Virus record (IMG/VR): IMGVR_UViG_3300032157_000016
Location: 1 to 49,282 of that record
From: a virus
Reading direction: 5' to 3' (one strand)
DNA length: 49,282 bases
The translations under genes and the position numbers were made by a program. Shown here piece by piece: positions 39,404-47,212 of this stretch; within the stretch, counting starts at the first letter, position 1, and each line of letters starts with the position of its first letter. The notes below the pieces were generated by a model. The model did not search any database. It was not told where the DNA came from and saw only the letters and a list, made by a program, of their open reading frames with translations.

Positions 39404-39907
39404 TTAGGCGGCTGCGCGGGCGCTTGCTTCCTGCCAATAGCGCGGCAACTGCTGTAACTGCTTGTCGAACGCCGGACGCATATACGGACGTGATTCGAGG
39501 ATGCCCGTTCCGCCGCGTGGCAAGCGAACGGTTCCGCCGTGTTCCAACTTGTGCGGGACGTCTTCGCCGTGGAAACCGGATAGTTTCGCCGGTCCAATCA
39601 CGACGCTGCGTCGACTCATGTCGAAGGCGTAGTAAATGTGATCCTTTAGCAAGCCCGTGCGGCTGTACGGCGGATCGCCGGGGCGGCTGACAATCGTGCC
39701 GTGGCGGACGACGCCGCGTGACCGCTTGGTCAGTTTCTTGGGGGCGTTGCGGATCGATCGCTTGGCGGTTTGCTTCGTTGCTCCGCCGAAACGACCCAAT
39801 ACACGCCGCTCCGTTGGTGCGAGAGCCGAAGCAATGGCACGACGATCAAAGAACCCCGCCTTGAGGTCTTTGAGCCGAAAGCCGAAATTGATGCCTTGCG
39901 TCGCCAT
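39404..39907 (-). CDS. HK97 gp10-like head-tail connector protein
   Basis: 167 aa; ATG at 39907 overlaps the upstream stop (TAATG). Basic with RPGDPPYSRTGLLKDHIYYAF, MSRRSVVIGP and LEHGGTVRLPRGG, which are hallmark segments of HK97 gp10-type connector/tail completion proteins. Known role: joins head to tail. Confidence 0.7.
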   Translation of the reverse strand: MATQGINFGFRLKDLKAGFFDRRAIASALAPTERRVLGRFGGATKQTAKRSIRNAPKKLTKRSRGVVRHGTIVSRPGDPPYSRTGLLKDHIYYAFDMSRRSVVIGPAKLSGFHGEDVPHKLEHGGTVRLPRGGTGILESRPYMRPAFDKQLQQLPRYWQEASARAAA

Positions 39908-40416
39908 TATTCTTCGTTTGCCGCCGGGTCCGCTCGGAAGACTTTGTAGGTTGCGTTTAGGACGGCAATCGCCATCCGTTGCGTTTCGAGATGTCCCTTG
40001 TGAACAAAAACGGGCCGCTGAATCGGGTCTTCGATAATCGCTTGATGACCACTCTCCGTGGTCAGTTCGGCCGCCTCCAAAACGTCTTCGATCTCCTCCG
40101 CCAAAAAGCAGAACTCGTCGACTTCCGTTGTCTCTTTGAGCGGGTCCTGCACGAGCTTGCTGTAAATGCAAACGAAAACAGGGACGAAGTGGTCGAGGTT
40201 GTCGCTTTGTTCGGCACGGGTGCGGTCGATGTTGTCGCCTAGGACGACCAACACCGACACGCCGTTCAACTTCTCCAGTTCGTTTTCGGTTCCGTTCGTT
40301 CCGTCGCCATACGGCAAGTGCCGCCGCTTCGCCGTGAACGCTAAACTAAAATCCTCTTCGCCGAGCATCGCGACGATGGCGTTCGCCAGTTGGATCGGCA
40401 TCGCCTTGGTCGCCAT
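39907..40416 (-). CDS. putative tail terminator or neck protein
   Basis: 169 aa starting MATKAMPIQLANAIVAML. Mixed with VSVLVVLGDNIDRTRAE and MAIAVLNATYKVFRAD. The order after the head-tail proteins and before the gp10-like gene fits a tail terminator; sequence alone does not prove it. Confidence 0.5.
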   Translation of the reverse strand: MATKAMPIQLANAIVAMLGEEDFSLAFTAKRRHLPYGDGTNGTENELEKLNGVSVLVVLGDNIDRTRAEQSDNLDHFVPVFVCIYSKLVQDPLKETTEVDEFCFLAEEIEDVLEAAELTTESGHQAIIEDPIQRPVFVHKGHLETQRMAIAVLNATYKVFRADPAANEE

Positions 40417-40422
40417 CGCCCA

Positions 40423-40794
40423 CTAACCGCTCTTTCTTTTCGTGTGAATCCGAATCATCGTCCGGGTCGAGTCCCCTTCGCGGAACACGGGTTCGCTTTC
40501 GGTAGGCAAAACCTGCCACACAATCGTGTCGCTGCCGAGTTCTTCGACGAAGGTATCGCCCTTGCGTGGTTCGTGTTGCCGTCCGTTGATGATGAGTTCC
40601 GATCGGTAAACGCAAAAATCACGCTCGTCGATGTTGGAATAAATGACGCCGTCGACTTCCTTCGGATTGCCGCCGCGGGCCGCAATCGCCGTCAGGTCGA
40701 CCGAATGTTGTCCACTCCAATAAACGAGGCTTCGGCCCATCGAACTCGACAGCCCGCGAGCGACCGCTTCGTCGATGCGGGTTTGTCGGTTCAT
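40423..40794 (-). CDS. head-tail joining protein
   Basis: 123 aa starting MNRQTRIDEAVARGLSS (TAATG overlap). Contains VIYSNIDERDFCVYRSELI and the closing DSTRTMIRIHTKR, similar in plan to lambda FII-like or head-tail adaptor proteins. Between capsid and tail genes. Confidence 0.55.
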   Translation of the reverse strand: MNRQTRIDEAVARGLSSSMGRSLVYWSGQHSVDLTAIAARGGNPKEVDGVIYSNIDERDFCVYRSELIINGRQHEPRKGDTFVEELGSDTIVWQVLPTESEPVFREGDSTRTMIRIHTKRKSG

Positions 40795-41765
40795 TACTGC
40801 TGTGCCAAACGAACGCCACCGCTCACGAGCACCGTTCCAGGCGAGTCGTCGGACGTCTTTTCCATGTGGGCAATCCAGACGTAAGGACCAGTGGCGAGAA
40901 TGAACGTCTTCGCCGCGCCGGTCGTTCCGTCCATGATTCGCACGCCGTCGACGTAGACCTTGACGTCGGACGGATTGCGACCGTCGATCCAGACCTCAAA
41001 CGGAGTGCCGGCGGTCAGGTCGAGCGTCGAATCCGCCGCCGCAACTGCCGTCGACCCGTCGTCGCTTTGGGCGTTGATGTTGGCCGAACCGCCGTCGATG
41101 TGAACCGCCACGCATTCCGCGACGGCATCGAAGTCGGTCGTACTGGTTCCGCTCGCCACGCCGAAGTTCAGGTCGCCAGCGGAGGCGTCGGCGTTGACCA
41201 CGACGTTGATGAGAAATTCGGCGATGAAGTTCGACCCGATGGCGAACGTCTTCTTGGACATCGCGTCGACGCACTGCGCTTCAGCGGTCGTCCCCAATTC
41301 GAGCCGAATCGCTCCCGCCAAGTTCTTGACGTTCGGGATTTCGACCGTGGTCGAACCGACAACGGTCTTGGTCACGACCGACGTGACGTGGTCGCGAGTC
41401 GAATCGAAGTAGTAGACTGGCTCGATATTGAACGCAACTTTCAGCGTCGTGTCCGTGCTGGCGGCATCGCCAACAGCCACACCAACGTAGAAGTCGCGGT
41501 CGCTGATCGCCTTGAAGGTTGCGGCGTTCGCCGAGTGGTCCCAATAGACCTTGCCGCCGTCCAGGATGACGACGCCGCTGGTCTTGGTGATCGTATAAAC
41601 GTCGCCGGGATTCACGGACAGCGCCGTCAGGTCGCCGGATGCGGCGTCGCGTTTGACGACACCCGCCCGGCCATCGCGGCATTGAATGACTTCGCCGCCG
41701 GTGATCGCAGCGTCGGCCGTGTAATCGAGGGCGCACCCATCTTGATAAAATTGAGCTTCGGGCAT
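40794..41765 (-). CDS. DUF2190-type capsid cement protein fused to lectin-like domain
   Basis: 323 aa. Residues 1-115 match the capsid cement (DUF2190) plan: GCALDYTADAAITGGEVIQC, GVVILDGGKVYWDHSANAAT and RDFYVGVAVGDAAS. Residues 130-323 look like a lectin/beta-sandwich (TVEIPNVKNLAGAIRLELGT, FIAEFLINVVVNADASAG, FEVWIDGRNPSDVKVYVDG). Known: cement proteins trim the HK97 capsid. The C-terminal domain would be displayed on the head. The ATG at 41765 follows AGGA. Confidence 0.7.
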   Translation of the reverse strand: MPEAQFYQDGCALDYTADAAITGGEVIQCRDGRAGVVKRDAASGDLTALSVNPGDVYTITKTSGVVILDGGKVYWDHSANAATFKAISDRDFYVGVAVGDAASTDTTLKVAFNIEPVYYFDSTRDHVTSVVTKTVVGSTTVEIPNVKNLAGAIRLELGTTAEAQCVDAMSKKTFAIGSNFIAEFLINVVVNADASAGDLNFGVASGTSTTDFDAVAECVAVHIDGGSANINAQSDDGSTAVAAADSTLDLTAGTPFEVWIDGRNPSDVKVYVDGVRIMDGTTGAAKTFILATGPYVWIAHMEKTSDDSPGTVLVSGGVRLAQQ

Positions 41766-41816
41766 GATCGTGATTCCTCAGGGAATTGGGTTCGTGTAAA
41801 TGGGGGTGCGTCAGGC

Positions 41817-43967
41817 TTATGCCGCGCCCTTGACCTTGAGACCGCCGCGGGCGTCTTGCTTCGTAACACCGAAGTCGAAATAACCACGCATCTGAACGCC
41901 GAGAACATTGAAGTCGGCGTCGGCGCTTTCGATGGTCGGGTTCTGCTGGCCGTTGAGGTAGCAAACCTCGATGACCGCGATGTCGGCCGGATCGCAGAGC
42001 AAATACCACTCGGTGTCCGTCGCCGTGATGTACCGCGACTTGAGCGGGATGTAGGCTCCGGCCCAAAGGTTCTGGCTCGGAATCTGTTCAGTCGTCGCCG
42101 CGCCGCCGGAGTTGAACGTGGTCGCCGCCATCAACTGGCGAGCGGCGTACCAGAGCGCCGGACCGACCAGCAGGATTCGCGGCTCGGCGCCGAGCGGTCG
42201 CCCGCCGTTGGCGATTGACGTGCTGCCGTCGTCGGTCTTGGCGTCCCACTTCTTGGAAGCGAGGTCGAGACCTGTTGCCGTCAGTGTCGACGTCGAACCC
42301 TTGAGGTAGTGCTGCGAAGGATCGGCGAAGAACGACGTATTCGCATTGAACGCCGTCCAGAAAACCGTATTGACCTTTTCGCCCGACTTGCGACCGAGCA
42401 TCGAGGGAATCTGAGTCAGCGCCCCCAGATCGTCGTTGATGATGTCCTGTCGAGTGACCGACATCATGCGGCCGTAAGTCTTCGCTTGGTTCGAGAACGA
42501 TTCCTCACTCAGCGTTCCGTGCTTCAGTTCACCAGTCGCCCCGACTTCCAAGAAGTCGCCGCCGTCGAGCATCCGATAAGACGTGACCGCCTTGAAGTCG
42601 TTGACGCTTCGGACGCGAGAAATCGACTTGTACGTTTGCTCGACAAACGAGAATCCTTCCAAGAGAAACTTGTTCGCCGTGTTGGCGAAAATGCCCGGCA
42701 AGCTCAGTGTCGAGAACCCAGCACGGATCTGCGGCTGGAATGCGCATCGCAACAGCGACTCGATTCCGGGGTGGCTGTTCGGGAAGTGCCGGCCGTCATA
42801 CCCGCCGGCCCATGCCGCCTCAAGCATGACTTGCTTCAGGCTGGCACCGCGGGGGAAGTGTCGGTCGACAGCATCGAGCGTTTCCGGCTTGAACCGCTTT
42901 TCGAGCGTCTTCAAGTTCTCTTGCCGACAGAACGCCGCCTCGATGACTTCCTGCGTGACGGTCCCACCGCCGGCGACATGAATTGCCGGAGCGGAACCAC
43001 GCGAGGCGCGAAGGAATTCGACTTCCGTCTTTTCGAGGCTCCAATTGCTGCTGACCGCCTTCGCGGAAAGCTCCTCATCCGCCTTGTACTGGACGGCGAG
43101 TTTGTCGATCGCCACACGCCGCTTGTCTTCGGCGAGTTCGGCACGGAGTTGGTCGATTTCCGACTTCGCCCCGCCAGCGTTTCCAGCCGATGCGATCAAT
43201 TGCTTGACCTCCGCCAGCGTGGGCGGATCTTCATCGGCAACCGCCGTGCCGGCAGCCTTGATCTCGTTGTCGTACTGCGCCTTGAGGACCGCCGTGACTT
43301 CGGCGCTCAGGTTGGTCGGGTCGATGCTCTTGGCTTTCAACCATGCGTCGAAGTTCATATCAGTCTGCTCCAATAGGCTTGCGGCGATGGTGGCGGACGT
43401 GATGCCCGCGTCGGCGCCGAGGGGTACAAAGGAAACTGCCCGCAAGGTCGTCTTGCGAGCCACGATGAGCGGGCCTTGAAAGTTGCGCCCGTTGACCTTG
43501 ACCGACGTGCCGGCTTCGACACGCTCGATCGATTGAATTGATGCGACGATCGACGCTTGCCAGGGGAATCCGTTCTTAGCGACAGCCCGGACTTCTTGCG
43601 CCGCTTCGCCGACACCGCTCACGATGCCGTCAATCTTGATTCGCTGTGCCGAGACCTGAATCGATTCGCTATGCCCGACGATCTGTGTCACGTCGTGATG
43701 GCGATCGACCGGGATACGCTGCGACGGGACCGACATGCCTTGCAGGTCGGCGACCACGGGATGGTAGAAGTTCGGCAGATTCAAGATCCCGCCCGTGTAG
43801 GCGGTCATCGAGAACGTCGGCAGCTTGTCCTCGCCGGCTGCCGCGACAATGTCGACCGGCTCGCCTGCCGAGCAGACGAGTTCGTTGGGCAGCTTTTCGG
43901 CAGCCGCGACGATCATCGAATTGTCGGGCAGCGATTGGTTACGCCGCCGCTTGGTGAATTTCTTCAT
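41817..43967 (-). CDS. prohead protease-scaffold-major capsid fusion (Mu-like)
   Basis: 716 aa. Residues 1-195 resemble a Mu I-type protease domain (LPTFSMTAYTGGILNL, RIPVDRHHDVTQIVGHSESI). Residues 200-330 are scaffold-like and helical (EIDQLRAELAEDKRRVAIDKL). Residues 340-716 are capsid-like with RAGFSTLSLPGIFANTANKF, GEKVNTVFWTAFNANT and GLDLASKKWDAKTD (Mu T-like). Known: Mu makes protease, scaffold and coat from overlapping or fused genes. Catalytic residues were not assigned. ATG follows the portal stop directly. Confidence 0.75.
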   Translation of the reverse strand: MKKFTKRRRNQSLPDNSMIVAAAEKLPNELVCSAGEPVDIVAAAGEDKLPTFSMTAYTGGILNLPNFYHPVVADLQGMSVPSQRIPVDRHHDVTQIVGHSESIQVSAQRIKIDGIVSGVGEAAQEVRAVAKNGFPWQASIVASIQSIERVEAGTSVKVNGRNFQGPLIVARKTTLRAVSFVPLGADAGITSATIAASLLEQTDMNFDAWLKAKSIDPTNLSAEVTAVLKAQYDNEIKAAGTAVADEDPPTLAEVKQLIASAGNAGGAKSEIDQLRAELAEDKRRVAIDKLAVQYKADEELSAKAVSSNWSLEKTEVEFLRASRGSAPAIHVAGGGTVTQEVIEAAFCRQENLKTLEKRFKPETLDAVDRHFPRGASLKQVMLEAAWAGGYDGRHFPNSHPGIESLLRCAFQPQIRAGFSTLSLPGIFANTANKFLLEGFSFVEQTYKSISRVRSVNDFKAVTSYRMLDGGDFLEVGATGELKHGTLSEESFSNQAKTYGRMMSVTRQDIINDDLGALTQIPSMLGRKSGEKVNTVFWTAFNANTSFFADPSQHYLKGSTSTLTATGLDLASKKWDAKTDDGSTSIANGGRPLGAEPRILLVGPALWYAARQLMAATTFNSGGAATTEQIPSQNLWAGAYIPLKSRYITATDTEWYLLCDPADIAVIEVCYLNGQQNPTIESADADFNVLGVQMRGYFDFGVTKQDARGGLKVKGAA

Positions 43968-43968
43968 A

Positions 43969-45426
43969 TCAGGCTGCGAGCATTTGGCGTCGCGTGATCT
44001 CGGCGTTTACGGCGTCGTCTTGCGCGTCTTGCGCGTCGGCGTTCGGCTTGGCTTTCGGGGCGGCTTGGTCGGTCGGCAGCTTGAGCGTCGTGCAAAGCTC
44101 GACCTCTTTCGCGCGCTGACGAATCTCCGGCTCCCAGTCTTTTCCGTCCTTCGCGTACTCAGCCGCGAGCGTTGTCAGATTGGCGTTGAGTCGCTCGACC
44201 TGTGATTGGCTTTCCTTCGATGGGTCAACGTGCTCGCGTCGATCCCAGTACCAGGTGTGATCCGTCTCGAATGTGCCGAGCTTGCGGAGCGATTCGTCGG
44301 CGAGCAAAGCCTCGTCGAGCCACATCGCGAAGAGTCGGTCGAGAATCTTCGTTTCCCAGTACGACCGCTCGACGTTGATGGCGAGCAAATAGTTCTGGTG
44401 ATCCATCCGACCGGACGAATAGTTGTGCATCGAAGCGTCGCCGGCGGCGATGACGTAGGGCATCGAGAGACAGCGCCCCGCTTCGGTGATGAGCGCCCGA
44501 CAGAACATCGCATACGTCGTCGTCGGGTGCTTGGCTTCCAGCTGCGTAAGCGTCGTGTTGTCGGGGACAACCATCAGCCCGCGATGCTCATAATTGATCT
44601 CTTGCCAGGGGCTGTCGGTTCCCGCCGAGTCGTCAGCAGCGACCGTGGTCGAAAGAACGCCCGCCGGGCTAGCGGCGAACTCCGCCGCGCCAATCGTCGC
44701 CAGTGTGAACCGCCGCAACTGCGGCATGAGCACAAGCGCCGGGGTGATTTCTGGAACGCCGCGGACTTGTCCAGGGCGGTCACAGCGGAACAAATGGAAA
44801 ACGTCTTTCGCCTCGTAGGGCGTGCCGTTCTGATTGCTGAAGTTCAGCCCGGTCATATCGCCGGGGTGCGGGATGACCGTGTATTTCGTGGGGTTGCCGA
44901 AGCGGTCGAACTCGATGCCGTCCGCATAGTTCGGGCGGAATTCGGCGAGCGGGCTGGCGACTTGCTCAGCTTCCAAAAGCCGAATGTCGAGCTTGACCGG
45001 ACCGAGAAGATTCTGGTTCGTGATGGCGAGTGCGAACGCCTCGCCGTCTTGCCCCTTGGCGATACGCATCGTGCGGAGCTTTTCGGGCAAGCCGATCGCC
45101 TTGCACCACCGTGAGAACGCCCGCTCGATTGCCGTGTCGACGTCGCTGTCGCCCGATTGCATTTGCAGCCGGGGACCAGTGCCGATCGTGTCGTCGGCGA
45201 GTGTATTGAGCATCCCGCGAAGCCAGCAGTTGTTCGCCGTCTCGTATCGCGAGCGGTCCCGTAGGACTTTGCGAACAGCGGGATTATTGGCTTGGGCAGC
45301 GGAGAGACCATCCGCCAGGGTCCAGTGGTTCTTGTTCGCGCCGGACGACTGCGCGGCGTCGTACTTTGCGACGATGGTTTGTCGTCGAAAGAGACCGGCA
45401 ATCGCTTTGATGGCGCGAGTGAACAT
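43969..45426 (-). CDS. lambda-type portal protein
   Basis: 485 aa. Family elements: ANNCWLRGMLNTLADDTIGTG, KLRTMRIAKGQDGEAFALAIT, LFRCDRPGQVRGVPEITPAL, EAGRCLSMPYVIAAGDASMHN and YSSGRMDHQNYLLAINVERS. Known role: dodecameric DNA gate at the head vertex. The start overlaps the upstream stop (TGATG); the C-terminus is Glu/Asp/Ala-rich. Confidence 0.9.
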   Translation of the reverse strand: MFTRAIKAIAGLFRRQTIVAKYDAAQSSGANKNHWTLADGLSAAQANNPAVRKVLRDRSRYETANNCWLRGMLNTLADDTIGTGPRLQMQSGDSDVDTAIERAFSRWCKAIGLPEKLRTMRIAKGQDGEAFALAITNQNLLGPVKLDIRLLEAEQVASPLAEFRPNYADGIEFDRFGNPTKYTVIPHPGDMTGLNFSNQNGTPYEAKDVFHLFRCDRPGQVRGVPEITPALVLMPQLRRFTLATIGAAEFAASPAGVLSTTVAADDSAGTDSPWQEINYEHRGLMVVPDNTTLTQLEAKHPTTTYAMFCRALITEAGRCLSMPYVIAAGDASMHNYSSGRMDHQNYLLAINVERSYWETKILDRLFAMWLDEALLADESLRKLGTFETDHTWYWDRREHVDPSKESQSQVERLNANLTTLAAEYAKDGKDWEPEIRQRAKEVELCTTLKLPTDQAAPKAKPNADAQDAQDDAVNAEITRRQMLAA

Positions 45427-45626
45427 CAACCGAGGGCGGACGGAGGACAGAGCTTGGAGAAGCGGATGCCGCGGTTCGTGTTGTTGGCAGCCGCTTCGTT
45501 GGCTTTGAGATACTTGTCCGCGTCAATCAATTCGCTGAGCCGATGCTCACTCACCGAGCCGTTGTCGTTCGATGCGGCTGCCGGTCCGGCTGCCACTTCC
45601 TCGATCGTGTCGGTGAGGTCGGGCAT
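45426..45626 (-). CDS. small pre-portal protein (gpW position)
   Basis: 66 aa starting MPDLTDTIEEVAAGPAAASND. The pattern SEHRLSELIDADKYLKANEA and the closing RGIRFSKLCPPSA are shared with small proteins directly upstream of the portal in many phages. Known only by position: a head-assembly or connector partner like lambda gpW. Confidence 0.7.
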   Translation of the reverse strand: MPDLTDTIEEVAAGPAAASNDNGSVSEHRLSELIDADKYLKANEAAANNTNRGIRFSKLCPPSALG

Positions 45627-45805
45627 GGCTTCGTGCGGATGCGAAACGAGAAATCTCTATTTCGACTTATACGCACGCACGAACCACCTGCAATACGACG
45701 GCAGGTGCGATGAGAGATAATCCGCAAAGAACCGCCACATATGGCGTTGATGCGAAAAATAGTTATGATGCGTGCTGTGAATTACCGCCTATCGGGAGAA
45801 ACAGA

Positions 45806-46102
45806 ATGCCGCACTCACCCGCGCCGTGGAGACTGGCCGACTGCGACCAAGACATTAGCCGCGATATTGTCGAGTCGAGCGACGGAGACAGGATCGCAAT
45901 ACTATGTGAACACGACACTGGCGAGGATGCGTGGGAGCGGGACGGGGCGAACAAACGCCTCATTGTCGCCGCACCTGATCTGCTTGAAGCATGCAAATCG
46001 GCGTTGCGTGTCCTTCGCTGTCATTGCGCCAACGGCGATGATGGCCAAGAATATCAAGCGATCCAGAAACTAGTTGGCGCGATTGCGCTAGCGACCATCT
46101 AA
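45806..46102 (+). CDS. small phage protein of the AAPDLLEA family, opposite strand
   Basis: 98 aa starting MPHSPAPWRLADCDQD; GGGAGAA 6 nt upstream. Core VESSDGDRIAILCEHD and KRLIVAAPDLLEACKSALR match a widespread family of small phage proteins of unknown role. It is on the plus strand inside the minus-strand head module, so it is a likely added gene. Its end overlaps the end of the GIY-YIG gene by 15 nt. Confidence 0.7.
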   Translation: MPHSPAPWRLADCDQDISRDIVESSDGDRIAILCEHDTGEDAWERDGANKRLIVAAPDLLEACKSALRVLRCHCANGDDGQEYQAIQKLVGAIALATI

Positions 46103-46741
46103 TGCCGATCGTGCAGCGTCAATTTCGGAGCGACGATAGCACTCCTTGCCGCGTTTGCGAATTGCGTTTGCGGAGATTGCCTTTAAGGCCGATCGCGCCC
46201 TGACGATTGTCGTTCCAAGCTGTCGCGATGCTTCGTTGATGGAAACAAGATCGTCAAAGTATCTCTTGGTCCCGGAGATTGTTCCGCGTCCTCCGCCGTT
46301 CAGCGGAGGATCGTAGAAGAAGACGTAGAAATGTTCAACTCGATTGATCTCCGATTCAGGGAATTCTAAATATGAAATCCCGTCGCCTGGCTTGATAATG
46401 TTGTGCGAAGCACAAACTCGCTGAGATAGATTGATTGATTTTCCTACGTACACAATCTGGTAGCTGCCTTCGTAAAAGCGCCAGAGGAAATAGATTCCGC
46501 TGACGCTTGGCATGTTTACGACATCTCCCGCTTCGTGGCACCACTTCGTCACAAAGCTCGGCATTGGCGCTGGCCGCAGTGCCGTTGACGTTAAGGCGGC
46601 GAGGTTCTCTGTCTCTCGCTCCGTTTCGATCTCCAAGTCGTCTCGCCTCTGGCTTAGTTCGGCCACTTGCTTCCTGAGAGTCGCCGCTTTGTCGCTCAGT
46701 TTTTCGACGCGAGCCTGTATCTTCTTGATTTCTGGATGCAT
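46088..46741 (-). CDS. GIY-YIG endonuclease
   Basis: 217 aa. N-terminal coiled coil (KIQARVEKLSDKAATLRKQV), then the GIY-YIG domain: GIYFLW (82-87), VYVGKS (97-102) and Arg108. Catalytic Glu may lie in SEINRVEHFYVF. The C-terminus has helices with KRGKECYRRSEIDAA, possibly DNA-binding. Known: homing or free-standing endonucleases of this class spread themselves. GGAGAT precedes the ATG. It sits between terminase-associated genes and the portal. Confidence 0.8.
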   Translation of the reverse strand: MHPEIKKIQARVEKLSDKAATLRKQVAELSQRRDDLEIETERETENLAALTSTALRPAPMPSFVTKWCHEAGDVVNMPSVSGIYFLWRFYEGSYQIVYVGKSINLSQRVCASHNIIKPGDGISYLEFPESEINRVEHFYVFFYDPPLNGGGRGTISGTKRYFDDLVSINEASRQLGTTIVRARSALKAISANAIRKRGKECYRRSEIDAARSALDGR

Positions 46742-46787
46742 GTTAAAATCTCCGTATTAGTCGGTCGACATTTTAGCCGTTCGCGAA

Positions 46788-46991
46788 CTACTGACCAATC
46801 CTCGCTTCCCGCGTCGTGAACGCGCGGTTGCAATGGCGGCAGATACGCTTGCGCACGATAACGCCGCCGGGGTTCGGCGTGCTGTCGTAAACCCGATGAT
46901 GACAGCATCCGCACGACGGGCAGGGAATTCCCTTCGGCGCGTCCTTGTCGCGTTCTTTCTCTTCGCGAGCCTCTTCCATGCTCGTGCTCAT
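46788..46991 (-). CDS. NrdR-like zinc-ribbon protein
   Basis: 67 aa starting MSTSMEEAREEKERDKD. Zinc-ribbon: CPSC (24-27 region), later CRHC with FTTREARIG. This is the same plan as the N-terminus of NrdR (two CxxC pairs and FTTxE). The ATP-cone of NrdR is absent. The ATG forms an ATGA overlap with the upstream stop. Could be a small transcription or packaging regulator; inferred. Confidence 0.7.
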   Translation of the reverse strand: MSTSMEEAREEKERDKDAPKGIPCPSCGCCHHRVYDSTPNPGGVIVRKRICRHCNRAFTTREARIGQ

Positions 46992-47212
46992 TTCCGTAGA
47001 TGCGGCGGCATTTCCGCAAACTCCAAAAGTTGTCGACACCGCACAATCGCCTTGCCCGCAGCAAGTCTTGCGGTGAATCCGAAAAAGGACCGACCAGTCA
47101 GCCGAATCGGTTCTCCGTGACCCGAAAACATCGGCGCGAAAACGACCCACGACCATCGTTTGAAAAACGACACGCGGTCTGGCGATACACCAAAAAAGAT
47201 TGGTTCTTTCAT
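46988..47212 (-). CDS. 74-aa protein coupled to terminase
   Basis: Starts MKEPIFFGVSPDRVSFFKRW, ends PPHLRK. Basic with Phe-rich beta pattern (RSFFGFTARLAAGKAIV). Both junctions are ATGA overlaps (terminase before, zinc-ribbon after). Its end HLRK repeats that of the terminase. No family recognised. Confidence 0.6.
   Translation of the reverse strand: MKEPIFFGVSPDRVSFFKRWSWVVFAPMFSGHGEPIRLTGRSFFGFTARLAAGKAIVRCRQLLEFAEMPPHLRK

Noticed and set aside
40866-43376. Long plus-strand open frames (about 450 and 355 codons) opposite the capsid genes
   Set aside because: They are antisense to clear capsid proteins in GC-rich DNA, are Arg/Val/Asp-rich, and lack ribosome sites. They are mirror frames.
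45685-45707. 7-bp hairpin upstream of the plus-strand gene
   Set aside because: There is no T run on either side and no sign of an operator pair, so it is not called as a terminator.
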